From NCBI RefSeq assembly GCF_003725955.1, contig NZ_QIBZ01000005.1:62001-126000 (forward strand): DNA of 64,000 nucleotides, in the 5' to 3' direction. Each line of letters opens with the position of its first letter. Position 1 is the stretch's first letter. A program made the translations under genes and the position numbers. Source of the stretch: Slackia isoflavoniconvertens. GTDB lineage: Bacteria > Actinomycetota > Coriobacteriia > Coriobacteriales > Eggerthellaceae. The notes under the pieces were generated by a model. That model saw only the letters and a program-made list of their open reading frames with translations. It ran no database searches and was not told where the DNA came from. Positions 36,255-44,552 of this stretch are shown here, piece after piece.

Positions 36255-36683
36255 ATGCCGTGCGAGAACAGCGCCCGCAAGCGCAGCAAGACGATGGCGT
36301 TCCGCTGCACGCCCGAGGAGCGCAAGATCATATGCGAGATGGCAGCCTGGAGCGGCATGAGCAGGCAGGACTACATCATCGCCAAGCTCACCGATACCCA
36401 AGTTGAGGTGAGGCCCTCCGTGAGCGTTCAGAAGGCGCTGAAGGGCTCGATGACGTCGTTGGCCAAGGAGGTCCGGCTGGCGGCCTCCTACGGCGAGCTG
36501 AGCGAGTCCCTGCAGCAGAGGATCGAGCTGGTGATGAGGTTCTTTCTGGCTCTCGGCGAGGGGGTTGGCGATTCGATATCTTCTGAACCGCGGCAGCAGC
36601 TCGCATCTTTAGAAGAGCCAGAGACAACCATCATGGATGCAGAATCCAACACCGCAAGCATCTTCGGAATGGGACGCGGTTGA
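36255..36683 (+). CDS. MobC-like/ribbon-helix-helix mobilisation accessory protein
   Basis: A 142-residue protein with KTMAFRCTPEERKIICEMAAWSGMSRQDYIIAKL, the ribbon-helix-helix pattern of plasmid mobilisation accessory proteins. A heptad-like C-terminal part follows. It starts six bases after the integrase stop and is probably cotranscribed. No relaxase follows here; the relaxase with its own MobC lies at 54.3-56.0 kb, so this gene may be a second relaxosome factor or a regulator. Confidence 0.65.
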   Translation: MPCENSARKRSKTMAFRCTPEERKIICEMAAWSGMSRQDYIIAKLTDTQVEVRPSVSVQKALKGSMTSLAKEVRLAASYGELSESLQQRIELVMRFFLALGEGVGDSISSEPRQQLASLEEPETTIMDAESNTASIFGMGRG

Positions 36684-36686
36684 CGC

Positions 36687-37616
36687 CTAAAGCCCCAGTT
36701 CGGCGATTAGCTTCTTCATGGCGAGAGCCCACTCGAGCTGCTCCGATATGAATCCCGGCCAGGCGGTCTCGTTGTTCTTGATCTTGCAGCCGTCTTTATA
36801 GAAGCGAAGCCCCGATGCCTTCTTGGCGTCGAAGGGCGTGGCCGCAAGACCGAGACGCTCTTCAAACAAATCGGCGTTGTCGATGGCCTTGTGGCCGATT
36901 TCCTTGTCGTCGGGCACGTAAAACTCGATGCCAATGCGGCCGCGCTGCGTGTCTATAAGCAGGCCGATGTGATAGGCGGACGTGCCGCAGCGCAAAGTGG
37001 TCCAGTGGTCTTTCGAGGGCTTCTGTGGGTTGAAAACCTTCAAAAACTCGGGAGTCGCCTGAGCTACCTCGCGGTACTTGGTCCAGTACGAGAGCTTCAC
37101 GCGCTCGGTCTCGGAGAGGCCCTCGCTGAGCTTGATAGCCTTCGTCCACTCGTTGGGCTGCTCCACGACATTGAACCGCGGCGCGGGGAGCGAGTCGCCT
37201 ATCGCCCACAGCTCAATTTCGACCAGGAAGAACCCGAAGTCGCTGTCGGTGTGCTGGTTGAGCCACTCGATGGCCTGACGGTGCTCGTCGCGTGCGCGGG
37301 CCACCACCCATATGACGACCTCAGCACCCTTGCCGGCGGCGTAGGTGATTACTTTGCCTAGGTGGTCGTGGTTGGTGTCCTCGAGCTGGTTCTCAATGAT
37401 CACCTTGCGTCCGGTGCCGGCTTCCTGCGCATAGATGTCGACGTTGAACGAGCCCACTGACGACTCGGTCTCTATAAGCTCGAGCTCGATGCCGACTGCC
37501 GAGCTCAGTATGGCAAGGTTGGGCTCCTCGGAGAGCCATCTGGTGAAGTCAAGCGCCTCGTGCGGCCATACGTCGCGCAGATCGACTTTCTTCAGCTTGT
37601 CGAGATTGTATTTCAT
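36687..37616 (-). CDS. DUF4268 protein, predicted PD-(D/E)XK nuclease
   Basis: A 309-residue protein; the ATG at 37616 (MKYNLDKLKKVDLRD) is chosen over an earlier start without homology. The N-terminal half holds a nuclease-like core: GSFNVDIYAQE, then VIIENQLEDTNHDHLGKV (D...ExQ), followed by ELWAIGD. The C-terminal half is the DUF4268 domain (WTTLRCGTSAYHIGLLIDTQ, RIGIEFYVPDDKE). It is the last gene of the minus-strand restriction-modification cassette, about 60 bp after the unknown 377-residue protein. It may add a nuclease activity or act as a modified-DNA or phage sensor; that is inference. Confidence 0.7.
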   Translation of the reverse strand: MKYNLDKLKKVDLRDVWPHEALDFTRWLSEEPNLAILSSAVGIELELIETESSVGSFNVDIYAQEAGTGRKVIIENQLEDTNHDHLGKVITYAAGKGAEVVIWVVARARDEHRQAIEWLNQHTDSDFGFFLVEIELWAIGDSLPAPRFNVVEQPNEWTKAIKLSEGLSETERVKLSYWTKYREVAQATPEFLKVFNPQKPSKDHWTTLRCGTSAYHIGLLIDTQRGRIGIEFYVPDDKEIGHKAIDNADLFEERLGLAATPFDAKKASGLRFYKDGCKIKNNETAWPGFISEQLEWALAMKKLIAELGL

Positions 37617-37676
37617 TGCATTCCTATCAAATCGTTGGCGCGCAGAGCGCCTCGTCCGCATCAATCGAAAACTGAG

Positions 37677-38810
37677 CTATACGTTATCGATGAGCCACTG
37701 CTTCCGCCAGTTCTCCATCCGCGCGCTCATCCCTGATGGATCCATTCTGCCAATCGCCTTAAGGGCATCCTGCGGCTCAACATTCCCGTTTTTGTGCTTC
37801 AAGGAGTCTTTTGCTATGTCGTAGGCAAGCTGAACTGACGTCGTCGCGGCAAAGGGTTTTCCTTTCCGCGCTAGATTGAGCGCTTCGGCGGCTCCGCTTA
37901 TCGCGTTGTTGAACAACTCGATGGCGTCCATCTGCTCGGACGTGTTTTCGACCAGATAATCAATGCCGTCGTTTCCGACGCCGAACTCAACCTCTCCTTG
38001 TCTATCCTGTTTGCCGAAAGGCGTTTCTTTTCCAAGGCCCAAATATGGTGTCTGGATTATGCCTTGTCGAGCGGCGCTCGTTTCGAACATGCCGTTGCAG
38101 CATCTGATAATCGCGGCGTCTCTCACCTCATCGCCGTAAAGCGGGCAAAACGCAAGCACGATCCAGTCAACGTGAGCCGATGCCTTCTTGAGAAGCCCAT
38201 AGGCTTCGCAACTTATTGGGAACTGACCTGGAGATACCTTAGTCTCCTTAAAGCCATCATTGAGGAACCATTGGCGCAAATCCGCATGGAGCTCGATCAG
38301 GAATCCAAGGCGGATATCGGCATTGGCGTCAATCTGCACTATATTCTCGCGATACGCATCGAGCTTGAACGCATGCCCGCGACCGTCTTTGCCGAACAGC
38401 CCCGCGTCGAGCGAAGCCCTGATGTCGTCAACGCAGGCGTTCGATTGCTCCCGTATCGCCCGGCTGATCAAATCGCCGAACCCTCGGTAAGCCTCTTCTG
38501 CCAGAGCGCCCCTGCGAGCTGCATCCTCGTGTTGCTTTCGAAACCGCTCCGCATCCGAAGAGAACCTCGCGGACTTAGATTCAACCTTCTTGCCCCTCCC
38601 GATATGGTGGTCAACGCGGAAGTGCTCTAAACCGACTATTCTTCTCCCGCCTTCGGCCGTGATGAGAATATCGGGCCTATCGAATGGGCGGGCGTCGCCC
38701 GACAGTCGGGCGACGTTCCTTCTCGCTTCTCCGCCTTTTGCCCTCGCGACCTTCAACGCCTGCTGATAAATCGAAAGCTCTGCCTTTTCCTGGTTCTCCT
38801 TATGGTTCAT
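37677..38810 (-). CDS. Uncharacterised 377-residue protein of the R-M cassette
   Basis: No family recognised. It starts nine bases before the end-spacing of the upstream res gene (stop at 38820), so it belongs to the same transcript. Near residue 45 it has RPDILITAEGGRRIVGLEHFRVD, a PD...ExF pattern that could be a degenerate PD-(D/E)XK core. Charged helical stretches follow (SARFSSDAERFRKQHEDAARR), and mid-protein SAHVDWIVLAFCPLYGDEV. No membrane segment or signal peptide. Its place between Res and a DUF4268 nuclease suggests an accessory defence factor. Function unknown. Confidence 0.6.
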   Translation of the reverse strand: MNHKENQEKAELSIYQQALKVARAKGGEARRNVARLSGDARPFDRPDILITAEGGRRIVGLEHFRVDHHIGRGKKVESKSARFSSDAERFRKQHEDAARRGALAEEAYRGFGDLISRAIREQSNACVDDIRASLDAGLFGKDGRGHAFKLDAYRENIVQIDANADIRLGFLIELHADLRQWFLNDGFKETKVSPGQFPISCEAYGLLKKASAHVDWIVLAFCPLYGDEVRDAAIIRCCNGMFETSAARQGIIQTPYLGLGKETPFGKQDRQGEVEFGVGNDGIDYLVENTSEQMDAIELFNNAISGAAEALNLARKGKPFAATTSVQLAYDIAKDSLKHKNGNVEPQDALKAIGRMDPSGMSARMENWRKQWLIDNV

Positions 38811-38819
38811 AAGCGTGGC

Positions 38820-41800
38820 TTAGCTCATCCTGCCCATCACCTCGAGCAGGTCCTCGTACGTCGCCACGTTGTGGTAGCGCACGTCGCCGGTGCTCATCTC
38901 GTTGAAGAGCTTCTTGGCGCAGGCGATCTTGGCGTTCTCCACACCGGAGAGCTCCAGCGTGTCCATGGTGCCCTTTGTCTCCGCGATGAAGAACACGTGG
39001 CGCACGCTGCCCTCCTTGAAGGCGATGGCCCAGTCGGGGGCATAGTTGCCTACCGGCGTGGGAATCTGGAATGAGCGCGGTAGCTTCGCGTAGACCGCCA
39101 CCTCGGCGGCGGCGTCCATGTCCTCGGCGAACCTGCGCTCGCCGTCGGAGTCGGGGAACACGAAGCGCTGGATGTTCTTCTTGGCCTCGTACGCCTTGCT
39201 CGCGTTGTCGGGCATGCGCTCGGTGAAGATGGCCTCGTCGTAGACGTCGTCGATCTCGTGGTAGCTGATGTGCTCCACCACCATCGTCGCCTTCTCCGAC
39301 ACGATGAGCGCCGCCGCCTTCTTGATGAACTCCTCTGGGTTCACGCGGTAGAGCCCGAACACGTTGGCGTCGATGCCGGCGAGGATCGCCGCGGCGCTCC
39401 TGCGCGTGATGGCGGCGGCCTGCGCCACCTCGCCCACGAGGTCGTAGGTCACGCCCACGGACGCAGTGCCAGCGTCGACGTCGCGGGTCTCGGTCTGCGT
39501 ACGGCCGAACGACGAGCCGCCCTGCACCTCGTCGCGCGTGGCCTGCGCCTTCTGCCCGCCGACCGTCAGGGTGTACTGCAGCCTGCTCACGCGCAAATCG
39601 CCGTTGATGCGCTCTATCGACTTGCTCCTCAGCTCGTCGTCCGAGAAGCTCACCGTGTAGGCGTGCTTGCGGTTGATGCGCGCCCACAGCTCCTTGAACT
39701 CGCGCTTGGCGAAGTTGTCGGTCAGCGTGTTCTCAGTGATCTTCTCCTGGGCGCGCCCGATCATGCCGTCGAGCGCGTGCGCGTCGTAGACGCTCCTCAC
39801 CAGCGCCTCGACGGCCTTTGCGTGTGCGGTGTCGGCGATGCCCTCAGGCAGCTTCACGACGAAGTACTCCACGAAGGTGCCGCCCTCGACGGCCTTGCGG
39901 AACTCGGCGGTCGGCTTGTCGTCGTCATCGATGAAGTCGCACTTGTAAAGAGCCTTGTAAATGCGCTTCGACTCCTCCTCGGTGAAGGAGACCGTCTCGC
40001 CGTCGAGCACGACGTCGCGCCCGCTGAACAGGTTCATCTCCACCTTCCTCGGGCGCTCGCGCAGGCTCTTGCTTATGTCGGTCTGCAAATCCCTCACGAA
40101 CGTCTCGTAGCTCTCCGACGCGATCACGGTGAGCAAGTTCACGCGGTGCACCTCGTCGGGTCCCAGCAGCGCTGCGTCCTGGCGGTTGCCGTCCTGGTCG
40201 ACAGCCAGGCGCATGCCGCGGCCGACCTCCTGGCGCTTGCTCGTCTCGGAGCCCGATTCCTTGAGCGTGCATATCTGGAAGATGTTCGGGTTGTCCCAGC
40301 CCTCGCGCAGCGCCGAGTGGCTGAAGATGAAGCGCACAGGCTCATCGAACGAGAGCAGGCGCTCCTTATCGCGCAGGATCAGGTCGTATGCGCGCTTCGC
40401 GTCGTCGTCGTTGATGCCGATGCCGTCCTCGCGCTCCGCCTTCTTCTCGGCCTTCGACTCGACGGCGTTGCCCTTCTTGTCCACAGAGAAGTAGCCGGAG
40501 TGCACCGAGCGCGCCTCGAATCGCCCGAGGTACTGCGTGTACGAGGGGTCGAGGATGTCGTCCTGCGTGGGGTGCTTCAATCTGTCGGAGACGATGGCCT
40601 CGTACTCCTCCTCGAAGATCTTGCCGTAGCCCACTGTTTCGCCGTTGCCGGAGAGGTCGCGGTACTTCGCCACCTGGTCGATGAAGAAAAGGCTCAGGCA
40701 CTTGATGCCGCGGCGGAACAGGGCCTCCTCCTTCTGGAGGTGGCTCTTAATAGTCTCGCGAATCTGAATGCGCTGGATGTCATCCGCCGCGGAGTCGCAG
40801 TAGACCTCGCCCATATAGATGCGGCCATTGTCGCCAATGGAGCTGTCCAGGAAGCGGACGTAACCGGGACGCCCGTCCTGCGGTGGCACCACACCATCGT
40901 TGCCGCTTGCGATGGTATAGCCTCGATACGCCTCGAGCTTGGTGGACCCGCTTGCGTCATAGATGCTATCGCCCTCGCAAAACCGCTGGGTCTTCTTGCG
41001 GACCTTGCCGCCCGCGCCCATGTACTTGAACTCGATGACGGCCTCCGGGGCGCGGCTCTTGCTCACGATGATGTCACGCAGGTACAGGTAGCCGTCGGTA
41101 CCGCGCATGTTCTTGAGCGAGAAGCCCTTGACCTCGATGCGCTTCACAAGCTTCTGGTTGTAGGCATCCAGGGCGTCCAGGGCATACACCAGGTCGTGCT
41201 TCTCCTTGTGCGTTGCCGAATAGTTCAGCACGAACAGAGGGTTGAAGCGGGCGATGCCCTTCTGGGTCGCGCCTCCCTTCTTTCCCATCTTCTGGGGCTC
41301 ATCGCAGATGACGATGGGGCGGTTCGCAGCGATGACGTCGATTGGCCTGCGGCTGCTGAACTCGTCGCGCTCGTCGAAGATGATGCGCGCCGCCTTGTTC
41401 TTGGCGCCCTCCTTCATCGACGCGTTGAACGCCTGCATGTTGATGACCATGCAGTTGACGTCGCTCGATTGGGAGTACGCATCAAGCTCGGTCAGGTTGT
41501 CCGAGTCGTATATGAAGAACCTGATCTTCTTGTGGTATTGGGAGAAGAAGTGCTCCTGGGTGTTCTCCAGGCTCTTGGCCACGCCCTCGCGGATGGCGAC
41601 CGATGGCACCACCACGATGAACTTGCACCAGCCGTACAGGCGGTTGAGCTCGAGCATCGTCTTGGTGTAGACGTAGGTCTTGCCGGTGCCCGTCTCCATC
41701 TCGACGTCCAGCTGGCAAGCCCCCATGCCGCAGAAGAGCTCCTCCGACTCGGGGATCTGGTTGCGTCGCTGCACCGCTCGCACGTTTGCCAGTATGTCGG

Positions 41801-42002
41801 CACCTGAAAGCGCAACGGGGGCATTGGCATACCCCTCGGTGCTCTCGTCGCCGAAGTCGATCTCGCCCTGCGCGCGCTTGGGCTTGCGGCCCAGATCGCG
41901 CAGGTAGACGGAGGCGCCCTGGTTGGGCTGCCCCTCGAAGACCGAGGTCACCGCATCTGCGGCGTCGGTTTGGTACTGCTGTACTTTGAACTTGAACTTC
42001 AT
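38820..42002 (-). CDS. res: Type III restriction enzyme, Res subunit
   Basis: A 1060-residue helicase-nuclease. Walker A is METGTGKTYVYTKTM (near residue 105), motif II is ICDEPQKMG (near 230), and a later helicase region has FIFSHSALREGWDNPNIFQ and SGSETSKRQEVGRGMRLA (motifs V-VI). The C-terminal nuclease is visible as NYAPDWAIAF...FFIAETKG, a PD...ExK pattern around residue 1000. This is the full Res architecture. It would cut DNA with Mod, encoded immediately upstream (10-bp gap), after ATP-driven communication between unmethylated sites. Family length is normal (about 900-1100). Confidence 0.93.
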   Translation of the reverse strand: MKFKFKVQQYQTDAADAVTSVFEGQPNQGASVYLRDLGRKPKRAQGEIDFGDESTEGYANAPVALSGADILANVRAVQRRNQIPESEELFCGMGACQLDVEMETGTGKTYVYTKTMLELNRLYGWCKFIVVVPSVAIREGVAKSLENTQEHFFSQYHKKIRFFIYDSDNLTELDAYSQSSDVNCMVINMQAFNASMKEGAKNKAARIIFDERDEFSSRRPIDVIAANRPIVICDEPQKMGKKGGATQKGIARFNPLFVLNYSATHKEKHDLVYALDALDAYNQKLVKRIEVKGFSLKNMRGTDGYLYLRDIIVSKSRAPEAVIEFKYMGAGGKVRKKTQRFCEGDSIYDASGSTKLEAYRGYTIASGNDGVVPPQDGRPGYVRFLDSSIGDNGRIYMGEVYCDSAADDIQRIQIRETIKSHLQKEEALFRRGIKCLSLFFIDQVAKYRDLSGNGETVGYGKIFEEEYEAIVSDRLKHPTQDDILDPSYTQYLGRFEARSVHSGYFSVDKKGNAVESKAEKKAEREDGIGINDDDAKRAYDLILRDKERLLSFDEPVRFIFSHSALREGWDNPNIFQICTLKESGSETSKRQEVGRGMRLAVDQDGNRQDAALLGPDEVHRVNLLTVIASESYETFVRDLQTDISKSLRERPRKVEMNLFSGRDVVLDGETVSFTEEESKRIYKALYKCDFIDDDDKPTAEFRKAVEGGTFVEYFVVKLPEGIADTAHAKAVEALVRSVYDAHALDGMIGRAQEKITENTLTDNFAKREFKELWARINRKHAYTVSFSDDELRSKSIERINGDLRVSRLQYTLTVGGQKAQATRDEVQGGSSFGRTQTETRDVDAGTASVGVTYDLVGEVAQAAAITRRSAAAILAGIDANVFGLYRVNPEEFIKKAAALIVSEKATMVVEHISYHEIDDVYDEAIFTERMPDNASKAYEAKKNIQRFVFPDSDGERRFAEDMDAAAEVAVYAKLPRSFQIPTPVGNYAPDWAIAFKEGSVRHVFFIAETKGTMDTLELSGVENAKIACAKKLFNEMSTGDVRYHNVATYEDLLEVMGRMS

Positions 42003-42011
42003 GTCGACGCC

Positions 42012-43931
42012 TTAAATCACTTGGGGAACGGTGTCGGGGCTGTAGGTGCGGAACAGCTCCTCGTAGTTGGCGTGCGTGGCGTCGTCGGCCATGGATGAGT
42101 CGCGGATGACAGCATACCAGGGCTTGGCCTTCGCCATCTCCTCGATGGTGTCGGAGCCGACGTTCGCATCGAAGCAGGCCGCCAATTTGTCGCCGTCAAC
42201 GAAAAAGACCTTCTTGCCGGCGAGCACGCGCTCCTCGATCTTCGCGGAGTACGGGATGCCGAGCTTTGGCAGCACCTCGAAGAGCAGATCCAATTCAGAG
42301 CGCCCCTCCTTCACGTTGTCAGCGAAGTCGAAGAGGCTCTCCTGTGAGGTCTCGCCAGGCGTGAGGTAGAAGTCCTTGAAGTTCGAGGAGTCGATGCGCA
42401 GCACGCGGAAGCCCAGGTCGGGATAAGGCTTTGGCTCGGCGCCGAGCTCGAGCTGCTTATTGGATTCATCGATTTCATTGGCGATTTTCTCGCCCGCACG
42501 GCGGATGCGCTCCTCGCCAAGATCGCAAATCGACTTGAAGCCGAATTGCCGTGCTTCCGCTCCCTCATCGAGGAGTTCCGGAATTTGCACAAGAATCCAC
42601 TTGGCAGCTACTTCCTCGTTGGAATAAAAATCCAAAGCAGCATGCGCAGTGGCAGCCGATCCCGAGAAGAAGTCGAGAACAATCTCGCCTTCTTTTACTC
42701 CTCCAAGCTCCATGCAGCGCTGAATCAAGGCAGGCGGCTTGGGCGTATCGAAAACGTTTGAAATGCCGAATAGGTCTTTCATGCCTGCCTTTGTTTGCCG
42801 CATAGCTGGCAAATCGTTCCAGATCGTCATCCAAGGTTTCGTTGGGTTGTCGGCAGCATATTCACGAGTATACGGAACCCATTTGCCGTCTCTCTGCTTC
42901 CAAATCAAATCTCCGCGAGCATCGATTTCTTTGAGGCTGCTGGGCCCAGCGGCCCAGCGGCCTTCGCGCCCGTCCTCCCGAATAGGCCAAACCTCCGAGC
43001 CGTCCGGTGCCGTAAGCGCGTAATACATGGTTGGCCTGTCGGCGCGAAGGCTGTTTTTTCCGTTCTTGCGGAGAAGCCTGTCGCGCCAATATCTGCCGTT
43101 TTCGTCCGGCCCATTGTAGGCATCAACGAGCTCAGGTGCCCTACGCTGACGCAAGGTAACCGTTGCCGCATTTTTGCAATAGGCAAAAATGTATTCGTGA
43201 TCAGGCGTGATAACGACGTGGTTGTCGTTGGGACTATCCACTTTTCTCCAGATAAAGCGTGTAAGAAAATTTGCACGCCCAAATACCTCGTCACAGATTT
43301 TCTCAAGGTTATTAGCTTCGTTCTCGTCAATGCTGATGAAGATGGTGCCGTCGGCAGCGAGCAGATCGCGCGCGAGCGTGAGACGCGGATAAATCATCGA
43401 GCACCAGTCCGAGTGAAACCGGCCGTTGCCCTCGGTGTTGGCGACCAGGCGGCCGCCCTCCTCGTCATAGTCGCCGCTCTCGGCGTTGTACTCGCCGCGC
43501 GTCTTGGCAAAGTCATCGTCGTAGACGAAATCATGGCCCGTGTTGTAAGGCGGGTCGATGTATATGAGCTTCACCTTGCCGGCGTAGGTCTCTTTCAGGA
43601 TCTTTAACGCGTCTAGGTTGTCACCCTCGATGTAGAGGTTCTCGGTGGTGTCCCAATCCTTGGACTTGCCGGGCTCGGGAATCATCGTCTTGTAGATAGG
43701 GCGGCGCGCCTCGGCCTTGGCCTCGCGCTTGCCGGGCCAAGTGAACTGGTAACGCTCGCGCTGGCCTTCGGCCACATCACCCAAAAGATCGCGCAGCGCG
43801 TCGAAGTCAACGGCGCGTGCAAGCTCGCCGTCGGTGTTCTCTACCTCGGTCACCACCTGCGGGAACAGCTCGGCAATCTTCTCGATGTTTTCAACGGCAC
43901 CGTCGGGCGTGCCTAGCTCGATCTTTTCCAT
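42012..43931 (-). CDS. mod: Type III DNA methyltransferase, Mod subunit (N6-adenine, beta class)
   Basis: A 639-residue adenine methyltransferase. Motif IV IYIDPPYNTGHDFVYDDDF (near residue 125) comes before motif I VLDFFSGSAATAHAALDFY (near 425), the beta-class order of type III Mod proteins. The region between contains the target recognition domain, and the DNA here is less GC-rich than the flanks (about 42.5-43.3 kb), as often seen for exchanged recognition domains. Its ATG follows the DUF4391 stop codon directly. It confers sequence specificity and host protection for Res. Confidence 0.93.
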   Translation of the reverse strand: MEKIELGTPDGAVENIEKIAELFPQVVTEVENTDGELARAVDFDALRDLLGDVAEGQRERYQFTWPGKREAKAEARRPIYKTMIPEPGKSKDWDTTENLYIEGDNLDALKILKETYAGKVKLIYIDPPYNTGHDFVYDDDFAKTRGEYNAESGDYDEEGGRLVANTEGNGRFHSDWCSMIYPRLTLARDLLAADGTIFISIDENEANNLEKICDEVFGRANFLTRFIWRKVDSPNDNHVVITPDHEYIFAYCKNAATVTLRQRRAPELVDAYNGPDENGRYWRDRLLRKNGKNSLRADRPTMYYALTAPDGSEVWPIREDGREGRWAAGPSSLKEIDARGDLIWKQRDGKWVPYTREYAADNPTKPWMTIWNDLPAMRQTKAGMKDLFGISNVFDTPKPPALIQRCMELGGVKEGEIVLDFFSGSAATAHAALDFYSNEEVAAKWILVQIPELLDEGAEARQFGFKSICDLGEERIRRAGEKIANEIDESNKQLELGAEPKPYPDLGFRVLRIDSSNFKDFYLTPGETSQESLFDFADNVKEGRSELDLLFEVLPKLGIPYSAKIEERVLAGKKVFFVDGDKLAACFDANVGSDTIEEMAKAKPWYAVIRDSSMADDATHANYEELFRTYSPDTVPQVI

Positions 43932-44552
43932 CTATCTGCCTTCCTCTATGGCGGCAATCTGCCGTTTGAGTTCCTGTACCTGGTCGAATAGCGCGTTTTT
44001 TCGCGCCAGCTGCCGCTCCTTGCGACCGCGGGCTTCGGTCTTGGCAAGCTCCTCGCGAAGCGTCTTGAGCCTGGCGTCCGCCGCGAAGCGCTCTTCCACG
44101 GTAGCGGTCTCGCTGCCCGTATCGCCATACGCTACCTGCGAAGCGATCGAGTCCCAGACCCCGTCCATGCTCGTCGCTTTCAGTGTGAGGGAAGCATCAT
44201 CGACGCTCTGCCATTCTCCCACAGCGATTCCCTTGAGCATCACCGCGAGGCGAACCTCGTCGTCGAAGGTGCACGCGAACAGCAACTTATGGGGGTTCGC
44301 CTGAGCCACAAGCGCCAGCACCTCTTCGGGGACGCGGCGGGCCTTGAGCGCCACTTCTACCACGAGCACCTCGTGCACGCGCTCGCCGTCGGGAATACCA
44401 GTCGTGGAGGTCTTTATCGAGTTTGCGACTGTGAAGCGCTCGACGTCGTCGATGAAGGACTGGCGCAGCGCGGCGCTCACCTTCAGGCGGCCGTAGAAGG
44501 CCTCCTTGGGTATGCGGCGGCCCACCTCGGTCGTGCTCGGAAGCCCTAGCAT
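43932..44552 (-). CDS. DUF4391 protein
   Basis: A 206-residue protein matching the DUF4391 pattern: MLGLPSTTEVGRRIPKEAFYG at the N-terminus, then FTVANSIKTSTTGIPDGERVHEV, VEVALKARRVPEEVLALVAQANPHKLLF, and a C-terminal coiled coil (RKERQLARKNALFDQVQELKRQI). The start at 44552 overlaps the helicase stop (ATGCTAG). Such proteins are regularly found between a SNF2 helicase and a type III Mod; the molecular role is unknown, probably a complex component. Confidence 0.8.
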   Translation of the reverse strand: MLGLPSTTEVGRRIPKEAFYGRLKVSAALRQSFIDDVERFTVANSIKTSTTGIPDGERVHEVLVVEVALKARRVPEEVLALVAQANPHKLLFACTFDDEVRLAVMLKGIAVGEWQSVDDASLTLKATSMDGVWDSIASQVAYGDTGSETATVEERFAADARLKTLREELAKTEARGRKERQLARKNALFDQVQELKRQIAAIEEGR

